Assembly (NCBI RefSeq): GCF_003719195.1
Contig: NZ_CP024996.1
Span: 248,001-312,000 of the forward strand
Reading direction: 5' to 3'
Origin: Herbaspirillum rubrisubalbicans
Lineage (GTDB): Bacteria > Pseudomonadota > Gammaproteobacteria > Burkholderiales > Burkholderiaceae_D
DNA: 64,000 nt
The notes under the pieces are model-generated. The model searched no databases and was not told the DNA's origin. It saw nothing but the letters and a program-made list of their open reading frames with translations. Positions within the stretch are counted from its first letter, which is position 1. Each line of letters opens with the position of its first letter. This document shows, piece after piece, positions 34,301-42,809 of the stretch. Both the position numbers and the translations under genes were made by a program.

Positions 34301-34452
34301 TCTTCGGGCCGATGGCCACCGCCCTGATGGGCGGCATCACCATCGCCACCATCCTGACCCTGTTCTACCTGCCGGCGCTGTATGCGCTGTGCTATCGGGT
34401 CAAGCCGGATGAAACCCATCACCGTGACGCTGTTGCGCAAGGGAGCCACTGA
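31309..34452 (+). CDS. RND-family inner-membrane efflux pump
   Basis: A 1047-residue RND permease of hydrophobe/amphiphile exporter type. It has the two-fold repeat of a membrane segment plus a large periplasmic loop. The proton-relay aspartates are in LGLLVDDAIIAVEM (TM4); the second half shows GTIAMLGIIMRNSVILVDQI. A His/Asp-rich cytoplasmic loop (HAGHDEEDHDHPIYQT) between the halves is unusual and could bind metal. It is coupled to the adaptor (4-bp overlap) and to the outer-membrane gene (TGATG). Substrates are unknown; multidrug or solvent export is the usual role. Confidence 0.93.
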   Translation: MSAPGRFNLSAWTLKHQALVTFILALVTLLGIGSYSRLSQSEDPPFTFKVMVIQTDWPGATARQVQEQITDRIARKLQETPDVDFLRSYSRPGQSQLFFTIKDTAPASQVPQTWYQVRKKVGDMAATLPQGVKGPYFNDEFGDVYTNIYALAGDGFTPAQLRDYADQLRAELLHVPGVAKIDYFGDRQEHIYIDIGNARMTRLGISPQQLADAIGGQNAVVPGGLITTGSDRVYVRPTGQFENLRALEEKIIHINNRNFRLGDIATIHRGYDEPQEQEMRANGQPVLGIGVTMQPGGDVIRLGKALDERTEQLRKRLPAGLTLTAVSSMPHAVEKSVDEFLEAVAEAVAIVLVVSLLSLGIRTGMVVVISIPIVLAVTALFMYLFDIGLHKVSLGTLVLALGLLVDDAIIAVEMMAVKLEQGWNRHRAAAFAYTSTAFPMLTGTLVTVAGFLPIALAKSGTGEYTRSIFEVSAIALLLSWLAAVVLIPLLGYHMLKEKPGALSDEQIAAQPHAGHDEEDHDHPIYQTRVYTLLRRAVAWCVAFRGRVVILTTVLFIGSLAAFALVPQQFFPSSDRPELLIDLRLPERASFEATQRETIRMEALLKGRPQIDHYVSFVGVGAPRFYLPLDQQLASANFAQFVVTAKSVEDREALARALEEPLRKQFSGARTRLTRLENGPPVGFPVQFRISGEQIPKVRAIAEQVAAELRKESRATNIQFDWDEPAQRSVSFEIDQKRAAELGLSSQQISNFLAMQLSGFTVTQYRERDKLISVDLRAPRSERVDPARLATLSMPTTHGPVPLATLGRFHDTLEYGVIWERDRQPTITVLADVRPGVQGIDVTNAVNQKLDALRSELPVGYRINVGGPVEENAKAQSSISAQMPLMVIAVLLLLMVQLQSFGRTLMVVMTAPLGLIGVVAALLLFGQPFGFVAMLGTIAMLGIIMRNSVILVDQIEQDIAAGRGRFDAIVGATVRRFRPITLTAAAAVLALIPLLRSNFFGPMATALMGGITIATILTLFYLPALYALCYRVKPDETHHRDAVAQGSH

Positions 34453-35924
34453 TGAGCGCCATGCCATCGATCTTCACCCCCCGCCCGCTGGCGCTGGCTG
34501 TGGCCTTGCTGCTGTCGGGCTGCGCGCTGGGCCCCAGCGGCGAGGCACCGGCCATGCCGCAGCCGGCCCATTATGCCGTTGAGAGTACGCCCGCCACCCT
34601 CGGGCCACAGGAGGCGCGCCAGAAGTTCGTGCTGGGCCAGCGTGCCGTGCCGCAGTGGTGGCAGGCCTATGGCTCGCCGCAATTGTCGGCATGGGTGGAC
34701 GAAGCCTTGCGCAACAATCACTCACTGGCCCAAGCCGAGCGCAACCTGGCCGGCGCGCAGCTGCAATTGCGCGCACAGGTCGGTGAATCGCTGTGGCCCA
34801 CCATCGATGCCGTCGGCCAGACCCAGCGCCAGCGCGCCCTGGGCTTGCCCAACATCGGCCCGTCCACTAATGTCTATAACGTCTTTTCCGGGCAAATCCG
34901 CGCCAGCTATACCTTCGACCTGTTCGGCGTGCAGCGCTTCGCCAACTCGGCGTTGGCCGCCCAGGTCGATGCCCAGTCCTACCAGTTCGATGCCGCCCGT
35001 CGCACGGTGGCGGCCAATGTGGTCATCAGCGCCATCAACGCCGCCTCGCTGCGCGCCCAGGTCGCGCAGACCGAGCGCCTGGTGGCGCTGGCTGATGCCG
35101 ATGTGGAGGAGATGCAGCGCCGGCTGGCGCTGGGGGCGGTGTCCACCGACGAGCTCCTGTCCGCACGCGCCTCCGCACAATCATTGCGCGCCAGCCTGCC
35201 TGGCCTGAAGGCGCAATGGCAGGGAGCACGTCATGCACTGGCCGTGTTGATGGGACGCACGCCCGATGCCGCGCCGCCAGACCTGGACATCGCCGCATTG
35301 ACATTGCCCGCAGAAGTGCCATTGACCGTACCTTCGGACCTGCTGCGCCAGCGCCCCGACATCCTGGCCGCCGATGCGGCGTTGAAGGTGGCTGCGGCCC
35401 AGCAGGCGGAGGCCATGGCCGAGATGTTTCCCAGCCTGTCCATCAATGCTTCGTTCGGCCAGTCCGGTTTTTCCTGGGCCAAGGCGACCAGTGGCGTCGG
35501 GGCGGTGTGGGGGCTGGGTGCTTCGCTGACCCAGCCGTTATTCCATGGCGGCGCCCTGCGCGCCAAGCGGGATGCAGCCAAGGAAGCCTATCTGGCTGCC
35601 CAATCCCATTATCGCCAAACCGTGTTGAATGCTTTCCAGAACGTGGCCGATAGCCTGGTTGCGCTGACCCAGGATGCCGATGCCTTGCAGGCATCGGCGG
35701 CGGCGCGTACTGCCTCCGAGCAGAGCTGGCGCAATGCGCAACGGCGCGCCCAGCTTGGCGCCTATCCGGCCAGTGCCACACGTGCTGGCGAACGCCAGTA
35801 TCTCAATGCCCGGCTGGGTGAGATTCGCGCCACCGCCAGCCGCATGAGTGATACGGCGACCTTGTTCCAAGCCATGGGGGTGGGCCTGGAGGCACAGGCC
35901 CAGCAGAGCGCAGTCCAGCCCTGA
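34452..35924 (+). CDS. Outer-membrane efflux lipoprotein (OprM/NodT family)
   Basis: A 490-residue TolC-like channel with a lipobox (LLLSGCA) and two repeated outer-membrane efflux domains (residues about 65-265 and 285-475). Family segments include PQWWQAYGSPQLSAWVDEAL, SYTFDLFGVQRF, LLRQRPDILAADA and LTQPLFHGGALRAKRD. Its ATG overlaps the pump stop (TGATG), completing the tripartite pump. It ends immediately next to the convergent sugar permease stop, with no bases between. Confidence 0.93.
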   Translation: MSAMPSIFTPRPLALAVALLLSGCALGPSGEAPAMPQPAHYAVESTPATLGPQEARQKFVLGQRAVPQWWQAYGSPQLSAWVDEALRNNHSLAQAERNLAGAQLQLRAQVGESLWPTIDAVGQTQRQRALGLPNIGPSTNVYNVFSGQIRASYTFDLFGVQRFANSALAAQVDAQSYQFDAARRTVAANVVISAINAASLRAQVAQTERLVALADADVEEMQRRLALGAVSTDELLSARASAQSLRASLPGLKAQWQGARHALAVLMGRTPDAAPPDLDIAALTLPAEVPLTVPSDLLRQRPDILAADAALKVAAAQQAEAMAEMFPSLSINASFGQSGFSWAKATSGVGAVWGLGASLTQPLFHGGALRAKRDAAKEAYLAAQSHYRQTVLNAFQNVADSLVALTQDADALQASAAARTASEQSWRNAQRRAQLGAYPASATRAGERQYLNARLGEIRATASRMSDTATLFQAMGVGLEAQAQQSAVQP

Positions 35925-36776
35925 TCAACCCTTGCTGGCGCCGAAGGTGAGCCCGGCCACGAACTGCTTCTGCATCACGAAGAACAGGATCACCGAGGGT
36001 AGCGCTGCCAGGATGGAACCGGCCGAGACCAGGTTCCAGGCGGTGGTCCACTGCCCGCGCAGAGCCGCTACACCTACCGTGATGGGGGCCACGTCATCGC
36101 CCTGGGTCAGCACCAGCGCCCAGAAATAATCGTTCCAGACGAAGGTGAACACCAGCACTGCCAGGGCTGCCAGCGCCGGGCGGATCAGCGGCAGCACGAT
36201 GCGGTAGAACACGGTCCACTCGCTGGCGCCTTCGATGCGCGCTGCTTCGATCATTTCGAACGGCAACTGCTTGATGAAGTTGCGCAGGAACAGGGTACAG
36301 AAGCCGGTCTGCATGGCGATGTGGAACAGCATCATGCCGGTGATGGTATTGAACAGACCCAGCGACAGCGTCAGGTCGCGCACCGGGATCATCAGGATCT
36401 GCTGCGGCACGAAGTTGCAGGCCACGAAGGTGGCGAAGAGGATCGTATTGCCGCGGAACTGGTAGGTCGATAGTGCAAAGCCGGCCATGGCTGCCAACGC
36501 GATGGCGCCCACCACCGAGGGAATGGTGATGAGGCAGCTATTCCAGAAGTAATGCAACATGGGCGAGCCGGTCAGGGCTTCGCGGTAATTCTCCAGCATC
36601 GCGAAGTCCTGCGGCCAGCCCCAGTAGTTGCCGGCCATCAGTTCGTCATTGGAGCGCATCGAGGTCACCAGTGCGGTCAGCATCGGCAACAGCCAGATCA
36701 GCAGCGCCACCGGCAGCGAGGCGCGATACAGCACGCGGTTGAGCGGCTTCCATTTTTCTATCGGCATGGGAAACAT
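35925..36776 (-). CDS. Sugar ABC transporter permease (MalG-type)
   Basis: A 283-residue carbohydrate uptake permease of the CUT1 family with six membrane segments. The EAA motif reads EMIEAARIEGASEWTVFYRI followed by VLPLIRPALAAL. N-terminal features (KWKPLNRVLYRASLPVALLI) fit the MalG/UgpE side. It is the last gene of the galactoside operon, 20 bp after its partner permease. Confidence 0.93.
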   Translation of the reverse strand: MFPMPIEKWKPLNRVLYRASLPVALLIWLLPMLTALVTSMRSNDELMAGNYWGWPQDFAMLENYREALTGSPMLHYFWNSCLITIPSVVGAIALAAMAGFALSTYQFRGNTILFATFVACNFVPQQILMIPVRDLTLSLGLFNTITGMMLFHIAMQTGFCTLFLRNFIKQLPFEMIEAARIEGASEWTVFYRIVLPLIRPALAALAVLVFTFVWNDYFWALVLTQGDDVAPITVGVAALRGQWTTAWNLVSAGSILAALPSVILFFVMQKQFVAGLTFGASKG

Positions 36777-36796
36777 GGCGATCCCTCTTTTCTTCG

Positions 36797-37720
36797 TTAG
36801 CGTTCGGCGCGCAGCATACGGCGCAGTTGATAGACGATGTAGACCAGCATGATGGCAAAGAGGGTCACCGCCACCGCCGCCGAATAGCCTTGGCGGTAAT
36901 ACTTGATGGCCTGGTCGTAGGCGTAGTAGGCCAGCACGGTGGAACTCTCGTAAGGGCCGCCGCTGGTCATCACCGAGATCAGGTCGAAGCTGCGCAGGGC
37001 ACCGATGATGCTGACCACGAAGGCCATGAAGGTGGTCGAGCGCAATTGCGGCAGGATCACGTAACGCAGCATGGACCAGCCACGCGCGCCTTCCATGCGG
37101 GCCGCTTCCACCTGGTCATGGTTGAGCGCGGTCAGGCCGGTGAGATAGAGGATCATGCAATAGGCGGTTTGCGGCCACAGGGCGGCGAAGATGATGCCGA
37201 AGGTGGCATAGCGCGCATCGCCCAGCACTGGCACGCCATGCCCCAAGATCAGCGACAGCAGGCCGAAGCTGGGATCGTAGAACCAGCTATAGATCAGGCC
37301 CACCACCACGCCCGAGAGCACGAAGGGGGCGAAGAAGAGCGACTTCACCACGCGCATCCCGCCCACCTTCTGGTTCAGGTAGAGCGCGATGGCCAGGCCC
37401 ATGGGCGGGGCCAGCAGGAACATGAGCAGCCACAGCACATTGTTCTTCAAGGCCGTGTAGAAGGTCGGCGCATGGAACAGTTCGATGTAGTTGGCCAGGC
37501 CCACGTATTTGGGATCGGTCATGCCATCCCAACTGAAGAAGCTGAGATAGATCGTATAGAAAATCGGGTACAGCACGTAGACCAGCGTCATCACGCAGGC
37601 CGGCGCCAGGAACCAGAAGGCGGCGCGGTTGCGACGGGCGGCACTGCGCTGCGGGCCGGTGACCGGCGTGGCAGCCGATGGGGTCGCGGGCGGCTGCGCA
37701 GCGGAAGTGGGCGCTAGCAT
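36797..37720 (-). CDS. Sugar ABC transporter permease (MalF/UgpA-type)
   Basis: A 307-residue CUT1-family permease with six membrane segments after a 30-residue Ala/Pro-rich N-terminus. The EAA motif reads DQVEAARMEGARGWSMLRYV, and the start of the core is FWFLAPACVMTLVYVLYPIF. Start is ATG 37720, with GAAGGAG eight bases upstream; 29 further upstream codons are unsupported. It pairs with the MalG-type permease downstream, and follows the binding-protein gene by about 95 bp. Confidence 0.92.
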   Translation of the reverse strand: MLAPTSAAQPPATPSAATPVTGPQRSAARRNRAAFWFLAPACVMTLVYVLYPIFYTIYLSFFSWDGMTDPKYVGLANYIELFHAPTFYTALKNNVLWLLMFLLAPPMGLAIALYLNQKVGGMRVVKSLFFAPFVLSGVVVGLIYSWFYDPSFGLLSLILGHGVPVLGDARYATFGIIFAALWPQTAYCMILYLTGLTALNHDQVEAARMEGARGWSMLRYVILPQLRSTTFMAFVVSIIGALRSFDLISVMTSGGPYESSTVLAYYAYDQAIKYYRQGYSAAVAVTLFAIMLVYIVYQLRRMLRAER

Positions 37721-37816
37721 GGCGGGGTCTCCTTCATTTTCTGCGGGCCATGACCGCCGCCTGGCAGCGGCAATGGCCCGGATGGACTGCCTGGAGGGGC
37801 CAGGCATGAACGACGA

Positions 37817-39064
37817 TCAGGACTTCTTGTAGATACGCTTGCGGCTTTGTTCCAGCTCGTTGAGCACGTCATCGAGCTTGCTCGGATCGCTGACGAACTT
37901 CTGCATACCCTTCATGCCTTCATCGGCCATTTCCTTGGTCATGTCGCGATCATAGAACTGCGAGATGCCGCCCTTGGCATTGGAGAGGATGTCAAAGCCG
38001 ATGCGCGAGATCGGATCGGCCGGCGCCGGCGACTTGCTGTTGGCCGGCAGCGAACCCAGACCTTCAGCCAGCTTGGCGCTGATGGCCGGGGTTCCCACGA
38101 AGGCGATGAAGCGATGGGCATCAGCCTTGTTGCGGGCCTTGGCCGGGATGTGGATCGATTCGGTCGGACCTTCTTCGGCGGTGGGCACGTTGGCATCGAT
38201 GATGGGGAACTGGAAGTAACCCATCTCCGGCGCCAGCTTGGCCGGGAAACCCTTGGCAATGAAGGTGCCCATCAACATCATGGCGGCCTTGCCCTGGAAC
38301 AGGAAGGGTTGGGCGCCGTCCAGGTCATAGGACAGGGCGTTGTCGATGAAGATCTTGTTGTCGATCAGGCTCTTCCAGGTGGTGTAGACCTTCTTGACGC
38401 GGGGATCGGTGTAGGCGATGTCGCCGGCCATGAGTTGCTGGTGGAAGGCATTGCCATTGATGCGCAGGTCTAGGTAATCGAACCAGCCGGCCAGGGTCCA
38501 GGCATCGCGCCCGCCCACGGCCACCGGTGCGATGCCGGCGGCCTTCAACTTCTTGCAGGCCTCCAGGAATTCGTCCCAGGTCTTGGGTTCGCTGGCGATG
38601 CCGACCTTCTTGAACAAGTCCTTGCGATAGAACATGCCCCAGGAGTAGTACACGGTCGGGGCCGAATATTGCTTGCCCTGCCAGGACGAGGCTTCCTTGG
38701 TGGAGGCGTAGGTGCTGTCCCAGCCGTTCTTCTTCCAGTCTTCGCTCAGGTCTTCCAGCAGGCCGCGGCTGGCATAGAAGGCCATGCGCTCGCCGTTGTG
38801 CCAGTTGATGATGTCCGGCGCCTGGGTCGACAGCCAACCCGGCAGTTGCACCTTGTAGGCTTCTTCCTCGATGAAGGAAACCTTCACGTCCACGTCCGGG
38901 TTGGCCTTCTTGAATTCATCCACCGTGGATTGCCACACGTTGCGCTGGACGGCGCCCTTGTAGGCGATGTTGACGGCCAGGGTGCCGGCCATGGCGGCGG
39001 CGCTCCAGGCGGCCGAGGCCGCCAGGCAGCCGGCGATCACGGTCATGCGAATCATCTTTTTCAT
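37817..39064 (-). CDS. Sugar ABC transporter substrate-binding protein
   Basis: A 415-residue extracellular solute-binding protein, family 1. A Sec signal peptide covers residues 1-26 (ends AAAMA-G). The mature part shows FKKANPDVDVKVSF, PDIINWHNGERM, YYSWGMFYRKDLFKKVGI, PKTWDEFLEACKKLKAAGI and the Trp-rich ligand region of CUT1 binding proteins. It sits between the GH42 gene and the permeases, so the ligand is probably a galactoside or short galacto-oligosaccharide. That is inferred from the enzyme. Confidence 0.92.
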   Translation of the reverse strand: MKKMIRMTVIAGCLAASAAWSAAAMAGTLAVNIAYKGAVQRNVWQSTVDEFKKANPDVDVKVSFIEEEAYKVQLPGWLSTQAPDIINWHNGERMAFYASRGLLEDLSEDWKKNGWDSTYASTKEASSWQGKQYSAPTVYYSWGMFYRKDLFKKVGIASEPKTWDEFLEACKKLKAAGIAPVAVGGRDAWTLAGWFDYLDLRINGNAFHQQLMAGDIAYTDPRVKKVYTTWKSLIDNKIFIDNALSYDLDGAQPFLFQGKAAMMLMGTFIAKGFPAKLAPEMGYFQFPIIDANVPTAEEGPTESIHIPAKARNKADAHRFIAFVGTPAISAKLAEGLGSLPANSKSPAPADPISRIGFDILSNAKGGISQFYDRDMTKEMADEGMKGMQKFVSDPSKLDDVLNELEQSRKRIYKKS

Positions 39065-39219
39065 TGTTGTCTCCGAATGTTTGGTTCAAACAGTTGGTGT
39101 CATGGATCTCGTTGGTTGGTTCTCGCACGCTTTCTTGCGCAGGTTCTTTGCCTGCTTGCGCAGCGGCGGCGCTAGTGGCAGCCGCCGTGCTGTCTTCCCG
39201 AGTGAGGCTGGCGTCCTTC

Positions 39220-41193
39220 CTATGCCTGTTGGCTACGATAGATGGCCACACCCTGTGGCTCCAGCGCCGCCTGTCCGACCAGGAACTGCGCACCCTCAGA
39301 ATGCGGCAGGGTGATCGGTGCATCGCTGTAGTTGAAGGCGAACTGCAGACCGCCGCGCTGTTGCAGGCGCAGCCCTTCGGGCAGGCGTTGCGGGGCCAGT
39401 CCGGCCGCACGGGCCACCTGTTCGAAGTAGTGTGAGGTCAGCTCGGCATCGAAGATGCTGGCCAGGTAATGGGCGCGCTCCTTCTGCACGATGGCCGGAT
39501 GGCCGTCGCCGAAACGGGCGATGGTCTGCAGGCCTTCGCCATCGGCTTCGATCAGGTCGCGCCAGTAACGGGCCTGGCCTGGTGCGGTACCGAACTGCAC
39601 CGCTTCGCTGACGTTGGGACGCATTGATTCGACGCGCCACACACGCATCGGCAGCAATTGCTGCAGCGGTCCCGGTGGCAGGGTCGAAGGGATCTGCAGC
39701 GACTTGGTCTTGGAGCCGCTGCGCGGACCGAACACCACCTGTGCGCCGCTTTGCGCGATGCGAGCCGGCAGGTCGTCCGGTACGATGGGCAGCGGCGGCA
39801 CCACGATCATGGCATAGCCCTGCAGGTCGGCATTGAGCGGCACGATGTCCACGTCCAGGCCGAGCGCGCGCAGGGTCGAGTAGTAGTCGAAAGCAAAATG
39901 GGCGTACTCGAAATCGATGCCCTGGAAGTGGATTTCGAAGAGCCACTTGGCATCGTAGTCGAACAGCAGCGCCACCTTGCCACGCGGCTGGGACAGCTGG
40001 CCATGGGCCGCTTGCACGGAGATGATTTCCTGGGCCACCCGTTCGGCTTCCGAGCCGCCGACGTCGAGGCGATTGTCGGGACGGTTCAGGCCGGCGTGCA
40101 ACTGCTCCTGCGCGAACGGGCATTGGCGCCAGCGGAAATAGGACACGCAACCGGCGCCGTGGGCGAAGGCTTCCCAGCTCCACAAGCGCACCATGCCCGG
40201 CAGTGGTGCCGGGTTCCAGTGTGCCCAGTTCACCGGGCCGGGTTGCTGTTCCATCACCCAGAACGGCTTGGCCGACATGCCGCGATAGAGGTCATGGTTG
40301 AAGCTGGCAAAGTCAGGATGGCCGGTGCGCAGCCAGCGGGCCTTGGTGTGCGGGTCGAACCACATCACTTCCAGGGCGCCCAGCGGATAGCTATCCCAGG
40401 TGGCCACGTCCAGATCGGCGGCCACCGGGTAGTGATCGAACTCCAGGAACATCTGCATGAAGTTGTGCACCATCAGCCGGCCCGGCGAGAGCGGGCGCAG
40501 GATCTCGACTTGCATCCGGTTGTAGCGCACCACTTCGTCCGAGGCAAAGCGGCGATAGTCGAGACGATGCGACGGATGGGCTTCGGTGACGGTGCCGATG
40601 GGCGCATCGATTTCATCGAAGCTGCGGTATTCCATGCTCCAGAACACCGTGCCCCAAGCCGTGTTGAGCGCATCGATGCTGCCGTAGCGCTGGCGCAGCC
40701 ACTGGCGGAAACGGCGCTGGGCCGAAGACGAATAGCTGACCACGGTCTGGTGGCAACCGTATTCATTGTCGAGCTGCCAGGCGGTCACGGCCGGGTGCTG
40801 GCCATAGCGCTCGCCCAGCAGGCGCACGATGCGCTGCGATTCCTCGTAATAGGAATCCGACGAAAAATCATAATGACGGCGTGAGCCGAAGCCGCGCTGG
40901 CGACCATTGGCGTCCACTGCCAGCACATCGTCGTGGCGGTCGATGAGCCACTTGGGCGGGGTTGCGGTGGGGGTGCACATCACCACTTCCAGTCCGTGTT
41001 TTGCCAACACCTCGATGGCACGGTCCAGCCAATCCCAGCGCAGATCGCCCGGCGACGGTTCGATGCGGCTCCAGGCAAATTCGCCGATGCGCACCTGCTG
41101 GATACCGAGTGCCTTCATGCGTTGTGCATCGCTGTCCCACATGGCCTCGGGCCAATGTTCAGGGTAGTAACAGACTCCCAATCGTAACGACAT
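39220..41193 (-). CDS. GH42 beta-galactosidase
   Basis: A 657-residue glycoside hydrolase of family 42. The acid/base is Glu144 in QLDNEYGCH and the nucleophile Glu315 in FWVMEQQPG. The N-terminus (RLGVCYYPEHWPEAMWDSD) and C-terminal trimerisation and beta-domains fit full-length GH42 enzymes. No signal peptide is seen, so it acts in the cytoplasm on sugars brought in by the adjacent ABC importer. It is the second gene of the operon, between the ATPase and binding-protein genes. The four Cys zinc site found in some thermophilic relatives is not evident. Confidence 0.95.
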   Translation of the reverse strand: MSLRLGVCYYPEHWPEAMWDSDAQRMKALGIQQVRIGEFAWSRIEPSPGDLRWDWLDRAIEVLAKHGLEVVMCTPTATPPKWLIDRHDDVLAVDANGRQRGFGSRRHYDFSSDSYYEESQRIVRLLGERYGQHPAVTAWQLDNEYGCHQTVVSYSSSAQRRFRQWLRQRYGSIDALNTAWGTVFWSMEYRSFDEIDAPIGTVTEAHPSHRLDYRRFASDEVVRYNRMQVEILRPLSPGRLMVHNFMQMFLEFDHYPVAADLDVATWDSYPLGALEVMWFDPHTKARWLRTGHPDFASFNHDLYRGMSAKPFWVMEQQPGPVNWAHWNPAPLPGMVRLWSWEAFAHGAGCVSYFRWRQCPFAQEQLHAGLNRPDNRLDVGGSEAERVAQEIISVQAAHGQLSQPRGKVALLFDYDAKWLFEIHFQGIDFEYAHFAFDYYSTLRALGLDVDIVPLNADLQGYAMIVVPPLPIVPDDLPARIAQSGAQVVFGPRSGSKTKSLQIPSTLPPGPLQQLLPMRVWRVESMRPNVSEAVQFGTAPGQARYWRDLIEADGEGLQTIARFGDGHPAIVQKERAHYLASIFDAELTSHYFEQVARAAGLAPQRLPEGLRLQQRGGLQFAFNYSDAPITLPHSEGAQFLVGQAALEPQGVAIYRSQQA

Positions 41194-41246
41194 GGTCGTG
41201 ATTCCTTAGCGGTAGAAAAGCGTGGAAGGGAAGAGGGCGGCGGTAC

Positions 41247-42392
41247 TCAGGCCGCCACCGCCAGGCCGGCGTGGACCTGGGTGCGGGCCAGGGCCACACC
41301 CTCCTGGTCGAACAGATAGGCGCAGTTCGGTGCCACCGATACGCGCAGGCGCTCGCCACGTGCAATGCGGGCATCGCCCGGCGCCTTGGCCACCAGCGGC
41401 TGGCCAGCCGGTTCGTCCAGGTGCACGTAGGTTTGCTCGCCCAGGCGTTCCACCAGCATGACTTCGCGGTTGAGGCCGTACTGGCCTTGAGTGCCGATCT
41501 CCATATGTTCCGGGCGCACCCCCAGGGTCAGCGACTGGCCCGGCTGCACGTGGCCTTGTGCGGCCACCAGCACGGTCTCTTCACTGCTGCTCAGGCGCAC
41601 CAGGATGCCTTGCTCTTGCACGCTCACCACTTGCACCGGCAGGAAATTCATCCGTGGCGAACCGATGAAGCCGGCCACGAAGCGATTGCGTGGATGGTGA
41701 TACAGCTCCATGGGCGTACCGACCTGGGCGATGCTGCCAAAGCGCTGGGTATCGGCGCCCGCGTGCAGCAATACGATGCGGTCGGCCAGGGTCATGGCTT
41801 CGACCTGGTCGTGAGTCACATAGACCACGCTGGCCTGGGCGAATTGGCGATGCAGGCGCGCGATCTCGATGCGGGTCTGGCTGCGCAGGGTGGCATCCAG
41901 ATTGGAGAGTGGTTCGTCGAACAGGAACACGCCCGGCCGGCGCACGATGGCGCGACCGATCGCTACGCGCTGGCGCTGGCCGCCCGAGAGTTCCTTGGGC
42001 TTGCGTTGCAGCAGTTCTTCCAGTTGCAGGATGCGCGCAGCTTCACGCACCTTCTGTTCGATTTCGGCCTTGGGCAGCTTGGCCAGGGTCAGGCCGAAGC
42101 TCATGTTTTCATACACCGTCATGTGCGGGAACAGCGCATAGCTCTGGAACACCATGGCCACCGAGCGCTGCGCCGAGGGCACCTCGTTGACGCGCTTGCC
42201 ACCGATGAAGAGGTCGCCGCTGGTGAGATCTTCCAGTCCTGCGATGCTGCGCAGGAGCGTGGACTTGCCGCAGCCGGAAGGGCCGAGGAAGACACAGAAT
42301 TCATGTTCACCAATGTCGAGATCGACATTGCGGATTACCGGCGGGGCGTCGCCGTAGGCTTTTTGTGCTGCACGCAAGCTGATGCTGGCCAT
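41247..42392 (-). CDS. Sugar ABC transporter ATPase (MalK/UgpC type)
   Basis: A 381-residue CUT1 ATPase. Walker A is GPSGCGKST, the signature is LSGGQRQRVAIGR, Walker B is GVFLFDEPLSNLD and the switch His is in VYVTHDQ. The C-terminal OB-type regulatory domain includes SLTLGVRPEHMEI. ATG 42392 has AGGA upstream; a GTG one codon earlier is an alternative. It is the first gene of the operon, 53 bp before the beta-galactosidase gene, and lies divergent from the LacI regulator. Confidence 0.94.
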   Translation of the reverse strand: MASISLRAAQKAYGDAPPVIRNVDLDIGEHEFCVFLGPSGCGKSTLLRSIAGLEDLTSGDLFIGGKRVNEVPSAQRSVAMVFQSYALFPHMTVYENMSFGLTLAKLPKAEIEQKVREAARILQLEELLQRKPKELSGGQRQRVAIGRAIVRRPGVFLFDEPLSNLDATLRSQTRIEIARLHRQFAQASVVYVTHDQVEAMTLADRIVLLHAGADTQRFGSIAQVGTPMELYHHPRNRFVAGFIGSPRMNFLPVQVVSVQEQGILVRLSSSEETVLVAAQGHVQPGQSLTLGVRPEHMEIGTQGQYGLNREVMLVERLGEQTYVHLDEPAGQPLVAKAPGDARIARGERLRVSVAPNCAYLFDQEGVALARTQVHAGLAVAA

Positions 42393-42809
42393 CACGTTTT
42401 CCTAACAGAAATGGATTGCAGGACAGGATGCCAGAAGGCAGTGTGGGCGCTGGGTTAAGCGCTTAATCAATTGACCCAAAAAAAAGATCGCCTGGGGTTT
42501 CCTGTGTGCAATCGGGGGGTGTCTCCACGTCGTTGTTCTGAGCGTGTTGCCGTGTTGGGTTGGCAAATATTTGGGTCGATCATACCCATCTTGAATAGGC
42601 GACGCAACCACAATCCTGTAACCGTGCAGTGCCAGCATTTTGTCAGGAAAGGTCCGTGCTGATGCGTAAATTGTTGAGTGGATGTCGGTCTGCGCGGCCG
42701 CCAATGCGACCATTACGCCTTGCACCGCAAGCGTTTCATAACGGCGCCAGCGCGTTGACAAGCCCGCCATTAGCGGTTTGAATGCGAGGGCTTCCAACTC
42801 CATGCATCC
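42393..42809. other. 417-bp divergent promoter region of galactoside operon and LacI gene
   Basis: No credible gene. It holds the LacI-type operator at 42455-42466 and a second, shorter palindrome CAAATATTTG near 42562-42571. Short frames in this stretch do not look like proteins. Confidence 0.6.
42455..42466. promoter_or_regulatory. LacI-family operator TTAAGCGCTTAA
   Basis: A perfect 12-bp palindrome with the central CG typical of LacI-family sites (compare the XXXXCGXXXX core). It lies about 60 bp upstream of the transporter ATPase start and between that operon and the LacI gene, so it is the likely binding site of that regulator. Confidence 0.7.
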
